A DNA stretch of 64,000 bases from an uncultured Bryobacterales bacterium. GTDB lineage: Bacteria > Acidobacteriota > Terriglobia > Bryobacterales > UBA6623. Below the pieces are notes generated by a model, which saw nothing but the letters and a program-made list of their open reading frames with translations, made no database searches and was not told the DNA's origin. Where the stretch lies: contig OY282420.1 of NCBI GenBank assembly GCA_958295955.1, positions 3,982,435 to 4,046,434 of the forward strand, read 5' to 3'. Both the position numbers and the translations under genes were made by a program. Shown in pieces: positions 8,786-18,725 of this stretch. Positions within the stretch are counted from its first letter, which is position 1, and each line of letters begins with the position of its first letter.

Positions 8786-11700
8786 ACGGCATCGTCGATA
8801 ACCGCGCCCGCCGCGTCGGCGACTTCCTCCGCGAACAACTGGAAGCCGGCGCGGACCTGTCGATCGTCTCCGCCTACTTCACCATCTACGCCTACGAGGC
8901 CCTGCGCGACGTTCTGGACGGCGCCGGCGGCGTGCGCTTTCTCTACGGCGAGCCGCGCAGCGTCGGCGCGCCGGACCCCGCCGCGGCCGGGGACAAGGCG
9001 TTCCGGGTTGCCGCGGACGGCGGCATCGAGCTCAAGCAGGCGCTGGCCCAAAAACCTCTGGCCCGAGCCTGCGCCGAGTGGATTCAAAGACACGTCGCCG
9101 TGCGCACCGTCAAGCAAGCCAATTTCCTGCACGGCAAGCTCTATCACATCGCCCGTCGGGACGGCGGCGGCGCGGCCCTCGCCGGCAGCTCCAACTTCAC
9201 CCGCCGCGGCCTGGGCTTCGGCGCGGCGGCGAACATCGAGCTCAACCTCGAAGTCCGCGGCGCGCACGACCGCGAGGCGCTGCTCCGCTGGTTCGACGCG
9301 GTCTGGAGCGACCAAGCCCTCACCCGCGACGCCAAGGAGGAGGTCCTGGAGGCGCTCGCCCGCCTCGGCCAAGCCTATGCGCCGGAGTTTGTCTATTACA
9401 AAACCTTGTTCCATATCTTTGCAGAGCGGCTCGACGAGCGCGGCGCGCGCGATGGTCTGCTGGAAGGCGTCGATCTTCACGACACCGAGATATGGAAGAG
9501 GCTTTACGAGTTCCAGAAAGACGGCGCGGCCGCCGCCGTCAACCGGCTGCTGCGCCACAACGGCTGCATCGTCGCCGACAGCGTGGGCCTGGGCAAGACC
9601 TGGACGGCGCTGGCGGTTATCAAGTTCTTCGAGCTGCGCAACGAGCGGGCGCTCGTGCTCTGTCCCAAGAAGCTGGAGGACAACTGGCTGCGCTACGCGG
9701 CGTGGGCGAACTACCGCAACAACCCCTTCGAGAAAGACCGCCTGAACTACACCGTGCTCGCCCATACCGACCTGAGCCGCTACGCGGGCAAGGCGGGCAA
9801 CATCGACCTCGAAAAGTTCCACTGGGGCGCGTTCGACCTGATCGTCATCGACGAATCGCACAACTTCCGCAACGAAGGCCGCGACCGATGGGACGAGCAA
9901 GGCCGCCTCGTCAGGCGCAGCCGCTACAACCGGCTGCTGGAGGAAGTCGTCAAGTCGGGCGTGCGCACCAAGGTGCTGATGCTTTCGGCGACGCCGGTCA
10001 ACACCAGCCTGCGCGACCTGCGCAACCAGATCTACCTGATGACCGAGAAGCGCCGCGATGCGTTCCGCGAGGCGCTCGGCATCGGCGACGTGCAGACTCT
10101 GTTCGGCGTCGCCCAGCGCGAGTTCGTGCAATGGGAGACCGCGCGGCGCGATACGGGCAGGGCCGACAAGAATCTTCTGATCGAAAAGCTGGGCGCGGAT
10201 TTCCTTGCGCTGCTCGACGCCGTCACCATCGCCCGCTCCCGCGATCACGTGCGCCGCTTCTATCCGCAGGTGACCGAGCGCATCGGCGGTTTCCCGCAGC
10301 GGGCGAAGCCTCAAAACCTGTATCCGCCGACCGACCGCGAAGGGGCGGTTTCCTACGACGATCTGCACCGGCGGATCGGCGAGTTCCGGCTGGCGGTCTA
10401 TATGCCCTCGCAGTACGTGCGCGACGCAACGGCGCTGGACGCCGAGAAAGCGCGGCTGCGCTTCGACCAGCGCGACCGCGAGCGCCGGCTCGTCGGCATG
10501 ATGCGCGTGAATCTGTTGAAGCGCCTGGAAAGCTCGGTCCGCGCCTTCACGCTGACGATGGGGCGCATCCTCGACAAGATGGACGATGTCGACCGGCGCA
10601 TCACGGCATGGCGGGAGAAAGGGAAAGACCGGGAAATCGAAGTTCTGCCCGCAGCGGACGAAGGGGACGAAGAAGACGAGGAGTTCGTTGTCGGCAAGAG
10701 GCGCCGCTACCGGCTCGACGATCTCGATCTCGACCGCTGGCAGCGCGACTTGCGCGACGATCGGCAAAACTTCGACGCAATGCGCCGCCGGGCGAAACTG
10801 GTCACGGCCGAGCGCGACGTCAAGCTGGCCGAGCTCAAGAAAATCCTGGAGAAAAAGATCGCAAGCCCGCCTGCCGACAAAGACGGCCGCCTCAACCGCA
10901 AGGCGCTCGTCTTCACCGCCTTCGCCGACACGGCCCGCTATCTTTACGGCGACATCGAGCCCTGGGCGCGGGAACGGCTCGGCGTCCACGTTGCCCTGGT
11001 GACCGGAGGCGGCGGCAACCGCGCCTCCCTCGGCGAGACCCAATTCGTCGAAATCCTCGAGCGCTTCGCTCCCCGGGCGCAGGAGCGCCAAGAGGCCGGC
11101 GAAGAAATCGACATCCTGATCGCCACCGATTGCCTGTCGGAGGGGCAGAACCTGCAGGATTGCGATTGGACGGTGAACTACGACATCCACTGGAACCCGG
11201 TGCGGCTGATGCAGCGTTTCGGGCGCATCGACCGCATCGGCAGCCGCAACCGGCAGGTCGCCATGACCAATTTCTGGCCCACCGCGAACCTCGACCGCTA
11301 CCTCGATCTGAAGAACCGCGTCGAGGCGCGCATGGCGCTGGCTGACGCAACGGCCACCGGCGGCGACGATCTGCTGGACGGGGGCGCGCCGGCGGACCAA
11401 CAGGCGGTTCAACTCGAGCTGCGCTTCCGCGACGAGCAGTTGCAACGCCTGCGCGAAGAGATACTCGATATCGAGGAAGCGGACGGCGGCGTTTCCCTGA
11501 GCGACCTCACGCTCGACGACTTCATCGCCGACTTGCTGCAATACGTGCAGCAGAACCGCGAGGCGCTCGAAGCCGCGCCGACCGGCATCCAGGCCGTCGT
11601 CGCCGGCCAACGCTTGGCCGAACGCTCCGCGCCGTCCGCCGCGGCCCGGCCCGGAGCGATCTTTTGCCTGAAGCAGAAAACCGCCCCTTCCGAGCGCGGC

Positions 11701-12060
11701 CCGAACATCCTGCAAGAGTATTTCCTCGTCTATGTGCGCGCCGACGGAACCGTGCGCTACACTTTCCGCCAAGCCAAGCAGGCGTTGAGCCTGTTCCGTG
11801 CGCTCGCCGCCGGCCGCGGGCAGCCGCTGACCGAACTGGACGACGCTTTCGACCGGGAAACCGAAAACGGGCGCAAGATGGAGAAATACGAGGGGCTGCT
11901 CGCCGCCGCCCTGCGCAGCATCGCCGGCGCGTTCCGCGGCGCCGAGCAACGGGCGCTTACCCAGGGGCGCGGCATGCGCTTCGCGAAGGCATCGGAACGG
12001 CCCGCCGCGGCCGCCGATTTCGAGTTGATAACCTGGCTCGTAATCGCCGAAAAGAAATGA
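8740..12060 (+). CDS. HKD (PLD-like) nuclease fused to SNF2-type helicase
   Basis: 1106 residues. The N-terminal ~240 residues form a phospholipase-D-like domain: HGKLYH with His131/Lys133, then GSSNFTRRGLG. A RapA/SNF2-like helicase follows: Walker A SVGLGKT (Lys286), Walker B DESH (371-374), MLSATPVNTS, and the second RecA half with ATDCLSEGQNLQ and motif VI MQRFGRIDRIGS (~826-836). This corresponds to the known 'PLDc_N fused to Snf2-like' architecture, found with restriction-modification genes. ATG 8740 is chosen over ATG 8695 because codons from 8740 match the duplicated stub at 6134. Its stop overlaps the methylase ATG (ATGA), so the two are translationally coupled. Likely role: an ATP-driven translocase and nuclease in defence (inference). 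Confidence 0.9.
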   Translation: MTTPRRTPQAPPAAPDGIVDNRARRVGDFLREQLEAGADLSIVSAYFTIYAYEALRDVLDGAGGVRFLYGEPRSVGAPDPAAAGDKAFRVAADGGIELKQALAQKPLARACAEWIQRHVAVRTVKQANFLHGKLYHIARRDGGGAALAGSSNFTRRGLGFGAAANIELNLEVRGAHDREALLRWFDAVWSDQALTRDAKEEVLEALARLGQAYAPEFVYYKTLFHIFAERLDERGARDGLLEGVDLHDTEIWKRLYEFQKDGAAAAVNRLLRHNGCIVADSVGLGKTWTALAVIKFFELRNERALVLCPKKLEDNWLRYAAWANYRNNPFEKDRLNYTVLAHTDLSRYAGKAGNIDLEKFHWGAFDLIVIDESHNFRNEGRDRWDEQGRLVRRSRYNRLLEEVVKSGVRTKVLMLSATPVNTSLRDLRNQIYLMTEKRRDAFREALGIGDVQTLFGVAQREFVQWETARRDTGRADKNLLIEKLGADFLALLDAVTIARSRDHVRRFYPQVTERIGGFPQRAKPQNLYPPTDREGAVSYDDLHRRIGEFRLAVYMPSQYVRDATALDAEKARLRFDQRDRERRLVGMMRVNLLKRLESSVRAFTLTMGRILDKMDDVDRRITAWREKGKDREIEVLPAADEGDEEDEEFVVGKRRRYRLDDLDLDRWQRDLRDDRQNFDAMRRRAKLVTAERDVKLAELKKILEKKIASPPADKDGRLNRKALVFTAFADTARYLYGDIEPWARERLGVHVALVTGGGGNRASLGETQFVEILERFAPRAQERQEAGEEIDILIATDCLSEGQNLQDCDWTVNYDIHWNPVRLMQRFGRIDRIGSRNRQVAMTNFWPTANLDRYLDLKNRVEARMALADATATGGDDLLDGGAPADQQAVQLELRFRDEQLQRLREEILDIEEADGGVSLSDLTLDDFIADLLQYVQQNREALEAAPTGIQAVVAGQRLAERSAPSAAARPGAIFCLKQKTAPSERGPNILQEYFLVYVRADGTVRYTFRQAKQALSLFRALAAGRGQPLTELDDAFDRETENGRKMEKYEGLLAAALRSIAGAFRGAEQRALTQGRGMRFAKASERPAAAADFELITWLVIAEKK

Positions 12061-15000
12061 GCGGCCCGGCGGCGATGCCTCCCGATACGATGCTTGAAAA
12101 TTTGCAGCGGGCTTTGTCGCGGTTCGCCTCCGGCCCGCTGCGCGGCGGCGCCGCGGAGTTGCTCGAAACGCTCGGCTACCGCAGCGAGCGGACCGGGGAG
12201 GAGGAAGAGACTGCGGAATTTCTCGCCTGGGCCGATGCCCGCAACCAACTGACCCCCAAGCAGCGCGCCCTGTTCGCCTCCTGGCGCCGCGCCGCCTTTG
12301 TCTTCCAGGTCACCGCCGACGAGATCGCCGAACAAGAGGGGCAGGCGGGTCTCTCCGGGCAGGATGCGTTCGACCGCGGCCGCATCCGATCGTTCCTCTT
12401 TCTGGCGGTGGATTTGGCCGCAGGCGCCTATGCCCGCGACTCCCTGACCGCCATGACCCGCGCCGTCAACCGCCTCTTTCCCATGCCGGTCGTCGTTCTG
12501 TTCCGGCACGGCTCGGCGCTCACTCTGGCCGTCGTCCATCGCCGCGCCGACAGGCGCGACGACGAGCGGGACGTGCTGGAGAAAGTCACCCTGGTCAAGG
12601 ACATCGACCTCGCGGAACCCCGCCGGGCGCACCTGGAGATACTCAGGGACCTTGCGCTGCCCCGCCTGCGCCAGGATAAGGGCGTCCGCAACTTCGACGG
12701 CCTGCACGCCGCCTGGGAAGCGGCGCTCGATATCGAGGCGCTGAACCGGCGCTTCTACGGCGAATTGTTCCAATGGTTCGAGCGGGCGGTCGCGCAGTGC
12801 CGCTTTCCCGACGACGGCGCCGGGCGAGGCGGCGCCGAGCGGCACGTCATCCGACTGATTACCCGCCTGCTGTTCATCTGGTTCCTCAAGGAAAAGGGGC
12901 TGGTTCCCGGCCCGCTTTTCGACGAAAGCTTCGCCCGCAAGGCGCTGAAGCGTTACGACCCCGAAAAGACCGACTACTACCGCGCCGTACTGCAGAACCT
13001 GTTCTTCGCCACGCTGAACACCGAGATCGCCCGGCGCGCCTTCAGCACAAAAGACAACCGCGGCCACCGCGACTTCAACAAATACCGCTGCCGCGCCCTG
13101 TTGGCCGACCCGCAGGGGTTCCTCGCCATGCTGCGCGACGTGCCCTTCGTCAACGGCGGCCTGTTCGATTGCCTGGACGATTTCGAGGGGCGCAAGGCAG
13201 GCGGCCGGCGCATCGACGCCTTCACCGACAACCCGGCGCAACACCGGGATTTGAGCGTCCCCGCGCGCCTGTTCTTCGCTCCCGAACGCGGCCTGTTCCC
13301 CTTGTTCGAGCGCTACAAGTTCACCGTCGAAGAGAACACGCCGCTCGACCGCGACGTCGCCCTCGACCCCGAGCTGCTCGGCCGCGTCTTCGAGAACCTG
13401 CTGGCCGCCTACAACCCCGAGACGCAAGAGACGGCGCGCAAGGCCACCGGCTCCTACTACACGCCGCGGCACATCGTCGACTACATGGTCGATGAGGCGC
13501 TGACTGCGGCGCTGGCCGCGAACAGCAAGCCCGCAGACGGCGACGCTGCATTCTGGCGCGAGCGGCTGCGCTACCTGCTCGATTACGAGCACGCTTTCGA
13601 CGACGCGGCGGAACTGTTCGACGCGGCGGAAACCGAGGCCGTGATCCGAGCGGTCGCCGGACTGCGCGTGCTCGACCCGGCGGCCGGCTCGGGCGCCTTT
13701 CCCATGGGCGTGCTGCACAAGCTGACCCTGGCGCTGCGCCGCCTCGACCCCGACAACGCCCGCTGGGAAAAGCTCCAGAAGGAACAGGCCGGCGGCAAGG
13801 CGGGCAAGGCGTTCGAAGCCGCGAGCGTCCGGGCGCGGGAAGAGGAGTTGCTCGACATCAGCCGCACCTTCGAGCTCTATCGGGATTCCGACTTCGGCCG
13901 CAAGCTGTATCTGATGCAGAACGGCATCTTCGGCGTGGACATCCAGCCCGTCGCCTGCCAGATCGCCAAGCTGCGCTTCTTCATCTCGCTGGTCATCGAG
14001 CAGCGCGCCAACGACGACCCGCAAGACAACTACGGCATCCGCCCGCTGCCCAATCTGGAAACCCGTTTCATCGCCGCCGACGCCCTGATCGGCCTGGGCG
14101 TCAAGAAACGCGAGAACGGAGTTTTGGGCAACGACGCCGTAGGCCGGATCGAAAACGACTTGCAACGGGTGCGCGAGCGCTACTTCAACGCCCGCACGCG
14201 GGACACCAAGCTCAAGCTACGCAAAGAGGACGCCGCGCTGCGGGCCAAGCTGGCGGAAGCCCTGCAAGACCGTTGGGTTGCGGGGCAAGACAGCGCCGAG
14301 GCCGTCGCCGGCTGGGACCCCTACGACCAGAACGCCTGCGCCGCCTGGTTCGATGCCGAATGGATGTTCGGCGTAACCGACGGCTTCCACGTGGTCATCG
14401 GCAACCCGCCCTACGTGCGCGGCGAGAAGATACCGGACAAGGCGCGGCTGCCCGCCGAGTTCGGAGATTTCTACCGCGGAACGGCCGACATCTACGCCTA
14501 TTTCTTCAAGAAGGGCGTGGACTTCCTGGCGGCGAACGGGCTGCTCTGCTTCATCACCTCGAACAAGTTCATGCGGGCGAACTACGGGGAGCCGCTGCGG
14601 GTTTTTTTGAAGCGGGAAGCGCCGCCGCGCATGATCGTCGATTTCGGTGAACTGCCGGTTTTCGAGGCCGGAACCGATCCGTCGATCCTTCTTGCGGGCA
14701 AGGGCGGCGCGCACGAAGAGTTGCAAGCCGCGGCCATCAAGAAGAAGGAAGAAATAGCGGACTTGCCAAAAGCGTTCGAACAACGCGCCTTTTCCATGCG
14801 GGTCGCGGATCTGTCAGACAATGGCTGGTCTCTCATAGAACCGGCGCTGCTGCGGCTGCGCGGCAAGATCGAGTCCGCCGGGGCGCCGCTCTGCGATTAT
14901 CTGAAAGAAGGACTCTACCGCGGCATTGTTACCGGCTTCAACCCCGCTTTCGTGATCGACGCGGAGACACGTGAGCGGCTGATCGCCGAGGACCCGAACG

Positions 15001-15680
15001 GCGCGGAACTGATCAAGCCGTGGCTGCGCGGCCGAGACGTGCGGCGCTGGCGCGTGGATTGGGCCGGTCTGTATGTGATTTTCACACGCCGGGGTACGGA
15101 CATCGAACGATACCCCGCCATAAAGCGGCATCTGTCGCGGTTTCGCGCAGACTTGAAACCGAAGCCCAAGACCGGCGCCAAGCGAGGACGGAAACCGGGT
15201 AGGTATAAATGGTTCGAGATACAAGACAACATTGCCTACTACCAAGCGTTCGATCGACCCAAGATCGTCTATTCAGAAATGGGGAAAAGAATGCGGGCGT
15301 TGATCGAACAGGACGGACGCTGGACAAACAAAACATGCTTCACCATTCCCGGCGATGACGGCTACCTTCTCGCTCTCCTGAACTCGAAACTCCTGGACAT
15401 CTACTTCCGTATTGTTATGCCGTGCCTAGGCGATCCGTTCAGTGGCGGCCGCATGTTGTTCGGCTGGATTTACATGAAGCGTACGCCCATCGCCTCGGCG
15501 GAACCGGAAACGAAAAAGCGTTTGGCCGCTCTCGCCAACCGCATCCAGCAGGCGAAGCAGGCCGGCCCCGCTGCCAACGTAAACGCCGACGAGGGCGAAC
15601 TCAACCGCCTCGTGTACGACCTCTACGGCCTCGACGCAAGCGACATCGCGCTGATCGAAAAAACCGCCGCCGGCCCTTGA
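12057..15680 (+). CDS. Large Eco57I-type adenine-N6 DNA methylase
   Basis: 1207 residues, starting at the ATGA overlap with the helicase. After ~480 residues of helical N-terminal region comes GSYYTPRHIVDYMVDEAL (motif X region), SAM motif I VLDPAAGSGAF (538-548), and catalytic motif IV NPPYV (783-787), the amino-methyltransferase signature. The C-terminal third resembles TaqI/Eco57I target-recognition domains. No PD-(D/E)xK nuclease motif was found in the N-terminus, so cleavage, if any, probably comes from the HKD domain of the partner. The last codons (NRLVYDLYGLDASDIALIEK) recur at DNA level twice more downstream. Role: modification, and probably self/non-self marking, in a two-gene defence system (inference). 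Confidence 0.9.
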   Translation: MSGPAAMPPDTMLENLQRALSRFASGPLRGGAAELLETLGYRSERTGEEEETAEFLAWADARNQLTPKQRALFASWRRAAFVFQVTADEIAEQEGQAGLSGQDAFDRGRIRSFLFLAVDLAAGAYARDSLTAMTRAVNRLFPMPVVVLFRHGSALTLAVVHRRADRRDDERDVLEKVTLVKDIDLAEPRRAHLEILRDLALPRLRQDKGVRNFDGLHAAWEAALDIEALNRRFYGELFQWFERAVAQCRFPDDGAGRGGAERHVIRLITRLLFIWFLKEKGLVPGPLFDESFARKALKRYDPEKTDYYRAVLQNLFFATLNTEIARRAFSTKDNRGHRDFNKYRCRALLADPQGFLAMLRDVPFVNGGLFDCLDDFEGRKAGGRRIDAFTDNPAQHRDLSVPARLFFAPERGLFPLFERYKFTVEENTPLDRDVALDPELLGRVFENLLAAYNPETQETARKATGSYYTPRHIVDYMVDEALTAALAANSKPADGDAAFWRERLRYLLDYEHAFDDAAELFDAAETEAVIRAVAGLRVLDPAAGSGAFPMGVLHKLTLALRRLDPDNARWEKLQKEQAGGKAGKAFEAASVRAREEELLDISRTFELYRDSDFGRKLYLMQNGIFGVDIQPVACQIAKLRFFISLVIEQRANDDPQDNYGIRPLPNLETRFIAADALIGLGVKKRENGVLGNDAVGRIENDLQRVRERYFNARTRDTKLKLRKEDAALRAKLAEALQDRWVAGQDSAEAVAGWDPYDQNACAAWFDAEWMFGVTDGFHVVIGNPPYVRGEKIPDKARLPAEFGDFYRGTADIYAYFFKKGVDFLAANGLLCFITSNKFMRANYGEPLRVFLKREAPPRMIVDFGELPVFEAGTDPSILLAGKGGAHEELQAAAIKKKEEIADLPKAFEQRAFSMRVADLSDNGWSLIEPALLRLRGKIESAGAPLCDYLKEGLYRGIVTGFNPAFVIDAETRERLIAEDPNGAELIKPWLRGRDVRRWRVDWAGLYVIFTRRGTDIERYPAIKRHLSRFRADLKPKPKTGAKRGRKPGRYKWFEIQDNIAYYQAFDRPKIVYSEMGKRMRALIEQDGRWTNKTCFTIPGDDGYLLALLNSKLLDIYFRIVMPCLGDPFSGGRMLFGWIYMKRTPIASAEPETKKRLAALANRIQQAKQAGPAANVNADEGELNRLVYDLYGLDASDIALIEKTAAGP
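15602..15666 (+). repeat. Methylase-tail repeat, original copy
   Basis: 65 bases at the end of the methylase coding sequence. Identical to 18644-18708 (65 of 65) and close to 21379-21443 (61 of 65). A minimal vestige remains at 23680-23702. The copies lie in non-homologous surroundings, always just before another gene of the island. Confidence 0.95.
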
Positions 15681-15735
15681 CCGACAAGTTTCGTGCTAGT
15701 CTCTATTGCAATCGAAAGATAAGCTTGAAGCGGCT

Positions 15736-18594
15736 ATGATGAAGTGGTTTCCTCGGATACGAAACTTGACCGCTACTGAAATCCAATCACTTGGTGACGA
15801 ATCTGAGCATGAACAGCCGAAGGTCCCACCGAACGAGGCTGTCAAGGATGCCCCCCACAATCTCGAAACACTGCTCAAGCTCGAAACACTGCTCAAGCAG
15901 GGGACGTTGGACAACAGGGAAAAGTTGTTGGATGACCGCGCGAAGACACTCGATAGGTGGCTCACTGCTACAGGTATCTTCCTTACGTTTTTCAGTGCTG
16001 TCGTCGTAATCATTGGCTATATCACCTACGAAAATGTCCGCGAGATCGAGAAGGAAACACGAGAGCACGTTGAAAGAATCCAGGAAATTGGTGAGAATCT
16101 AGAATCGATTCGCGAGAATCCAGAAAGAACAACCTTCGAGACATCCAGTGAGGTTCCCGCTGGGAACAGTGAGACTACGGAGAATGTCCAGAAGGCTCCT
16201 GCCGGGACCTCGATGGGTCGGGATGTCACCGTCCCGCTTCAGGGAAAGGAATTTTTGGACGATCAAGCAGGGATGCTTGGTTGGTGGCTCGCCGCCGCGG
16301 CCATCTCCTTTGCGTTGCTCGCTGTAATCGTTGGTAGTGCCATTTTCAGAAGAATCCGCGAATTTGAGGCTGAAGCGCGCAAGAGCTTGAAATTGTCCGG
16401 AAAATATGCTGATGATACTCGGAAGTTTGTTGAAAAAACTAGAGAGAGTAGTGAAAAAATAGAAAAAATTCGTAAGAGACTCGAAGGAATAAACGCTGAG
16501 ATTGCCAGTAAGGATCCAGTCAAAGCTAGCGAGGCCTCGGAAGATGTTCGACAAAATCCAGCGGCGCCTTTGATGGACCGGGCAGTTGCCGCCGCCATCT
16601 CGCTTCAGGGGCAGGGCAGGATTGAGGAGGCCACCCGGAAATGGCAATCCATTGCCGATATCGCAGAAGGAAGCGATAAGGAACTTGGGGCGCAAGCGTG
16701 GTTTTCCGTTGGTTATCTCCGCTGGAGAAAGTCCGATTTCGAAGCGGTTGTGAATGCCTACGATAAAGCGATCGAACTGAAGCCGGACTTAGCTGAAGCC
16801 TACAACAACCGGGGCAATGCGAAGCACGCTCTGGGCCGGCATGAGGATGCCATCGTTGACTGTAACGAGGCGATCAGGTTGAATCCGGACGATGCCTTGG
16901 CCTACAACAACCGGGGCATTGCGAAGAGCGCCCTAGGCGGGCATGAAGCCGCTCTCGCTGACTATGACAAGGCGATCAGGCTGAAGCCGGACTATGCTGA
17001 AGCCTACAGCAATCGGGGCGCTGCGAAGGGCGCGCTGGGTCGGCATGAAGCCGCTCTCGCCGACTATAACGAGGCGATCAGGTTGAATCCGGACTATGCC
17101 TTGGCCTACACCAACCGGGGCATTGCGAAGAGCGCCCTAGGCGGGCATGAAGCCGCTCTCGCCGACTATGACGAGGCGATCAGGCTGAAGCCGGACTATG
17201 CCTTGGCCTACACCAACCGGGGCGCTGCGAAGAACACTCTGGGTTGGCATAAAGCCGCTCTCGCCGACTATAACGAGGCGATCAGGCTGAAGCCGGACTT
17301 AGCTGAAGCCTACTACAATCGGGGCAATGCGAAGGGCGCCCTAGGCCGACATAAAGCCGCTCTCGCCGACTATAACGAGGCGATCAGGTTGAAGGCGGAC
17401 TATACTGAAGCCTACTACAATCGGGGCAATGCGAAGGACGCTCTGGATCGGCATAAAGCCGCTCTCGCCGACTATGACGAGGCGATCAGACTGAAGCCGG
17501 ACAATACTGAAGCCTACAACAATCGGGGCGTTGCGAAGAGCGCTCTGGGTCGGCATGAAGCCGCTCTCGCCGACTATGACAAGGTGATCGGGCTAAAGCC
17601 GGACGATGCTGAAGCCTACTACAATCGGGGCGTTGCGAAGAGCGCTCTGGGCCGGCATGAAGCCGCTCTCGCCGACTATGACGAGGCGATCAGGCTGAAG
17701 CCGGACAATGCTGAAGCCTACAACACCCGGGGCAATGCGAAGAACGATCTGGGTTGGCATGAAGCGGCTTTCGCCGACTACGACGAGGCGATCAGGTTGA
17801 AGCCGGACTATGCTGAAGCCTACAACAACCGGGGCAATGCGAAGAACGCCTTGGGTCGGCATGAAGCCGCTCTCGCCGACTATGACAAGGTGATCGAGCT
17901 AAAGCCGGACGATGCTGAAGCGTACTACAACCGGGGCCGTTCGAAGGGCGTCCTGGGTCGGCATGAAGCCGCTCTCGCCGACTATGACAAGGTGATCGAG
18001 CTAAAGCCGGACGATGCTGAAGCGTACTACAACCGGGGCCGTTCGAAGGGCGTCCTGGGTCGGCATGAAGCCGCTCTCGCCGACTATGACAAGGTGATCG
18101 GGCTGAAGCCGGACGATGCTGAAGCCTACTATAACCGGGGCCGTTCGAAGGGCGTCCTGGGTCGGCATGAAGCCGCTCTCGCCGACTATGACGAGGCGAT
18201 CAGGCTGAAGCGGGACTATGCTGAGGCCTACTACAACCGGGGCAATGCGAAGTACGCTCTGGGCCAACATGAAGCGGCTCTCGCCGACTATGACGAGGCG
18301 ATCAGGCTGAAGCCGGACTTAGCTGAAGCCTACAACAACCGGGGCAATGCGAAGGGCACCCTGGGCCAACATGAAGCCGCTCTCGCCAACTATGACGAGG
18401 CGATCAGGCTGAAGCCGGACAATGCTAAAGCCTACTACAACCGCGGCAAGGCGAATGCGATGTTAGGCCGCATGGACGCGGCGCGACGGGATTGCAAGAC
18501 ATCTCTCGCCCTGGCCCGAGAAGCGGGTGACGGGGACGTAGCGGCTGCGGCGGAACTCGCCCTTGAAAATCTCGATAGAAGGGAAACCCCGTGA
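15736..18594 (+). CDS. Membrane-anchored TPR protein 1 (18 units)
   Basis: 952 residues. There are two predicted transmembrane helices (about residues 75-100, ATGIFLTFFSAVVVIIGYI, and 180-203, LAAAAISFALLAVIVGSAIF). Each is followed by a charged coiled-coil stretch, so the helix-coil module looks internally duplicated. A conserved linker ISLQGQGRIEEATRKWQSIA leads into 18 tetratricopeptide units of 34 residues; 16 are near-perfect (consensus [20 protein letters not shown]). ATG 15736 is preferred over TTG 15706. Family role: protein-protein binding scaffold; partner unknown. The stop overlaps a GTG (GTGA) that opens a broken downstream frame. Base composition is AT-richer than the methylase (28 of 60 G/C at 16021-16080 against 36 of 60 at 12721-12780). 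Confidence 0.85.
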   Translation: MMKWFPRIRNLTATEIQSLGDESEHEQPKVPPNEAVKDAPHNLETLLKLETLLKQGTLDNREKLLDDRAKTLDRWLTATGIFLTFFSAVVVIIGYITYENVREIEKETREHVERIQEIGENLESIRENPERTTFETSSEVPAGNSETTENVQKAPAGTSMGRDVTVPLQGKEFLDDQAGMLGWWLAAAAISFALLAVIVGSAIFRRIREFEAEARKSLKLSGKYADDTRKFVEKTRESSEKIEKIRKRLEGINAEIASKDPVKASEASEDVRQNPAAPLMDRAVAAAISLQGQGRIEEATRKWQSIADIAEGSDKELGAQAWFSVGYLRWRKSDFEAVVNAYDKAIELKPDLAEAYNNRGNAKHALGRHEDAIVDCNEAIRLNPDDALAYNNRGIAKSALGGHEAALADYDKAIRLKPDYAEAYSNRGAAKGALGRHEAALADYNEAIRLNPDYALAYTNRGIAKSALGGHEAALADYDEAIRLKPDYALAYTNRGAAKNTLGWHKAALADYNEAIRLKPDLAEAYYNRGNAKGALGRHKAALADYNEAIRLKADYTEAYYNRGNAKDALDRHKAALADYDEAIRLKPDNTEAYNNRGVAKSALGRHEAALADYDKVIGLKPDDAEAYYNRGVAKSALGRHEAALADYDEAIRLKPDNAEAYNTRGNAKNDLGWHEAAFADYDEAIRLKPDYAEAYNNRGNAKNALGRHEAALADYDKVIELKPDDAEAYYNRGRSKGVLGRHEAALADYDKVIELKPDDAEAYYNRGRSKGVLGRHEAALADYDKVIGLKPDDAEAYYNRGRSKGVLGRHEAALADYDEAIRLKRDYAEAYYNRGNAKYALGQHEAALADYDEAIRLKPDLAEAYNNRGNAKGTLGQHEAALANYDEAIRLKPDNAKAYYNRGKANAMLGRMDAARRDCKTSLALAREAGDGDVAAAAELALENLDRRETP
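16801..18432 (+). repeat. 16 regular 102-bp TPR-coding repeats
   Basis: Exactly 16 consecutive 102-base units between a degenerate first and last unit of TPR protein 1. Three successive units ([13 protein letters not shown] type, about 17923-18228) are almost identical, indicating recent unit duplication. Confidence 0.93.
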
Positions 18595-18719
18595 CGGCAG
18601 CCGTTGCGCGCGGCGCCGACGCCTTCGCCCGCGAGTGCGAACGCAACCGCCTCGTGTACGACCTCTACGGCCTCGACGCAAGCGACATCGCGCTGATCGA
18701 AAAAACCGTGCCATCCTGA
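18591..18719 (+). pseudogene. Chimeric remnant: coupled start + methylase tail
   Basis: A 42-codon frame that opens at the GTGA overlap with TPR protein 1 and begins V-T-A-A, like the remnants after the other two TPR genes. It runs into the methylase tail (CERNRLVYDLYGLDASDI) in the same reading frame and stops at 18719, seven bases before the KAP gene. Bases 18644-18708 equal 15602-15666 exactly. The flanking FARECERNR differs from this methylase and resembles the copy near 21370, so the tail may derive from a paralogous methylase gene. Confidence 0.75.
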
Positions 18720-18725
18720 GGGACT

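Noticed and set aside
8668..11949. Very long minus-strand open frame (1093 codons) opposite the helicase
   Set aside because: It is the codon-position mirror of a GC-rich gene. The plus strand has clear helicase motifs; the minus product has no domain and low-complexity composition.
11757..14165. Minus-strand open frame opposite the methylase
   Set aside because: Same mirror effect; it overlaps the methylase motifs and has no start signal or recognisable domain.
8740..15680. DISARM or BREX system
   Set aside because: No drmA/drmB, pglZ, brxC or similar genes within reach; only a helicase and methylase are shared with those systems.
16801..18432. CRISPR-like array of repeats
   Set aside because: The period is exactly 102 bases, in frame, without spacers, and codes TPR units.
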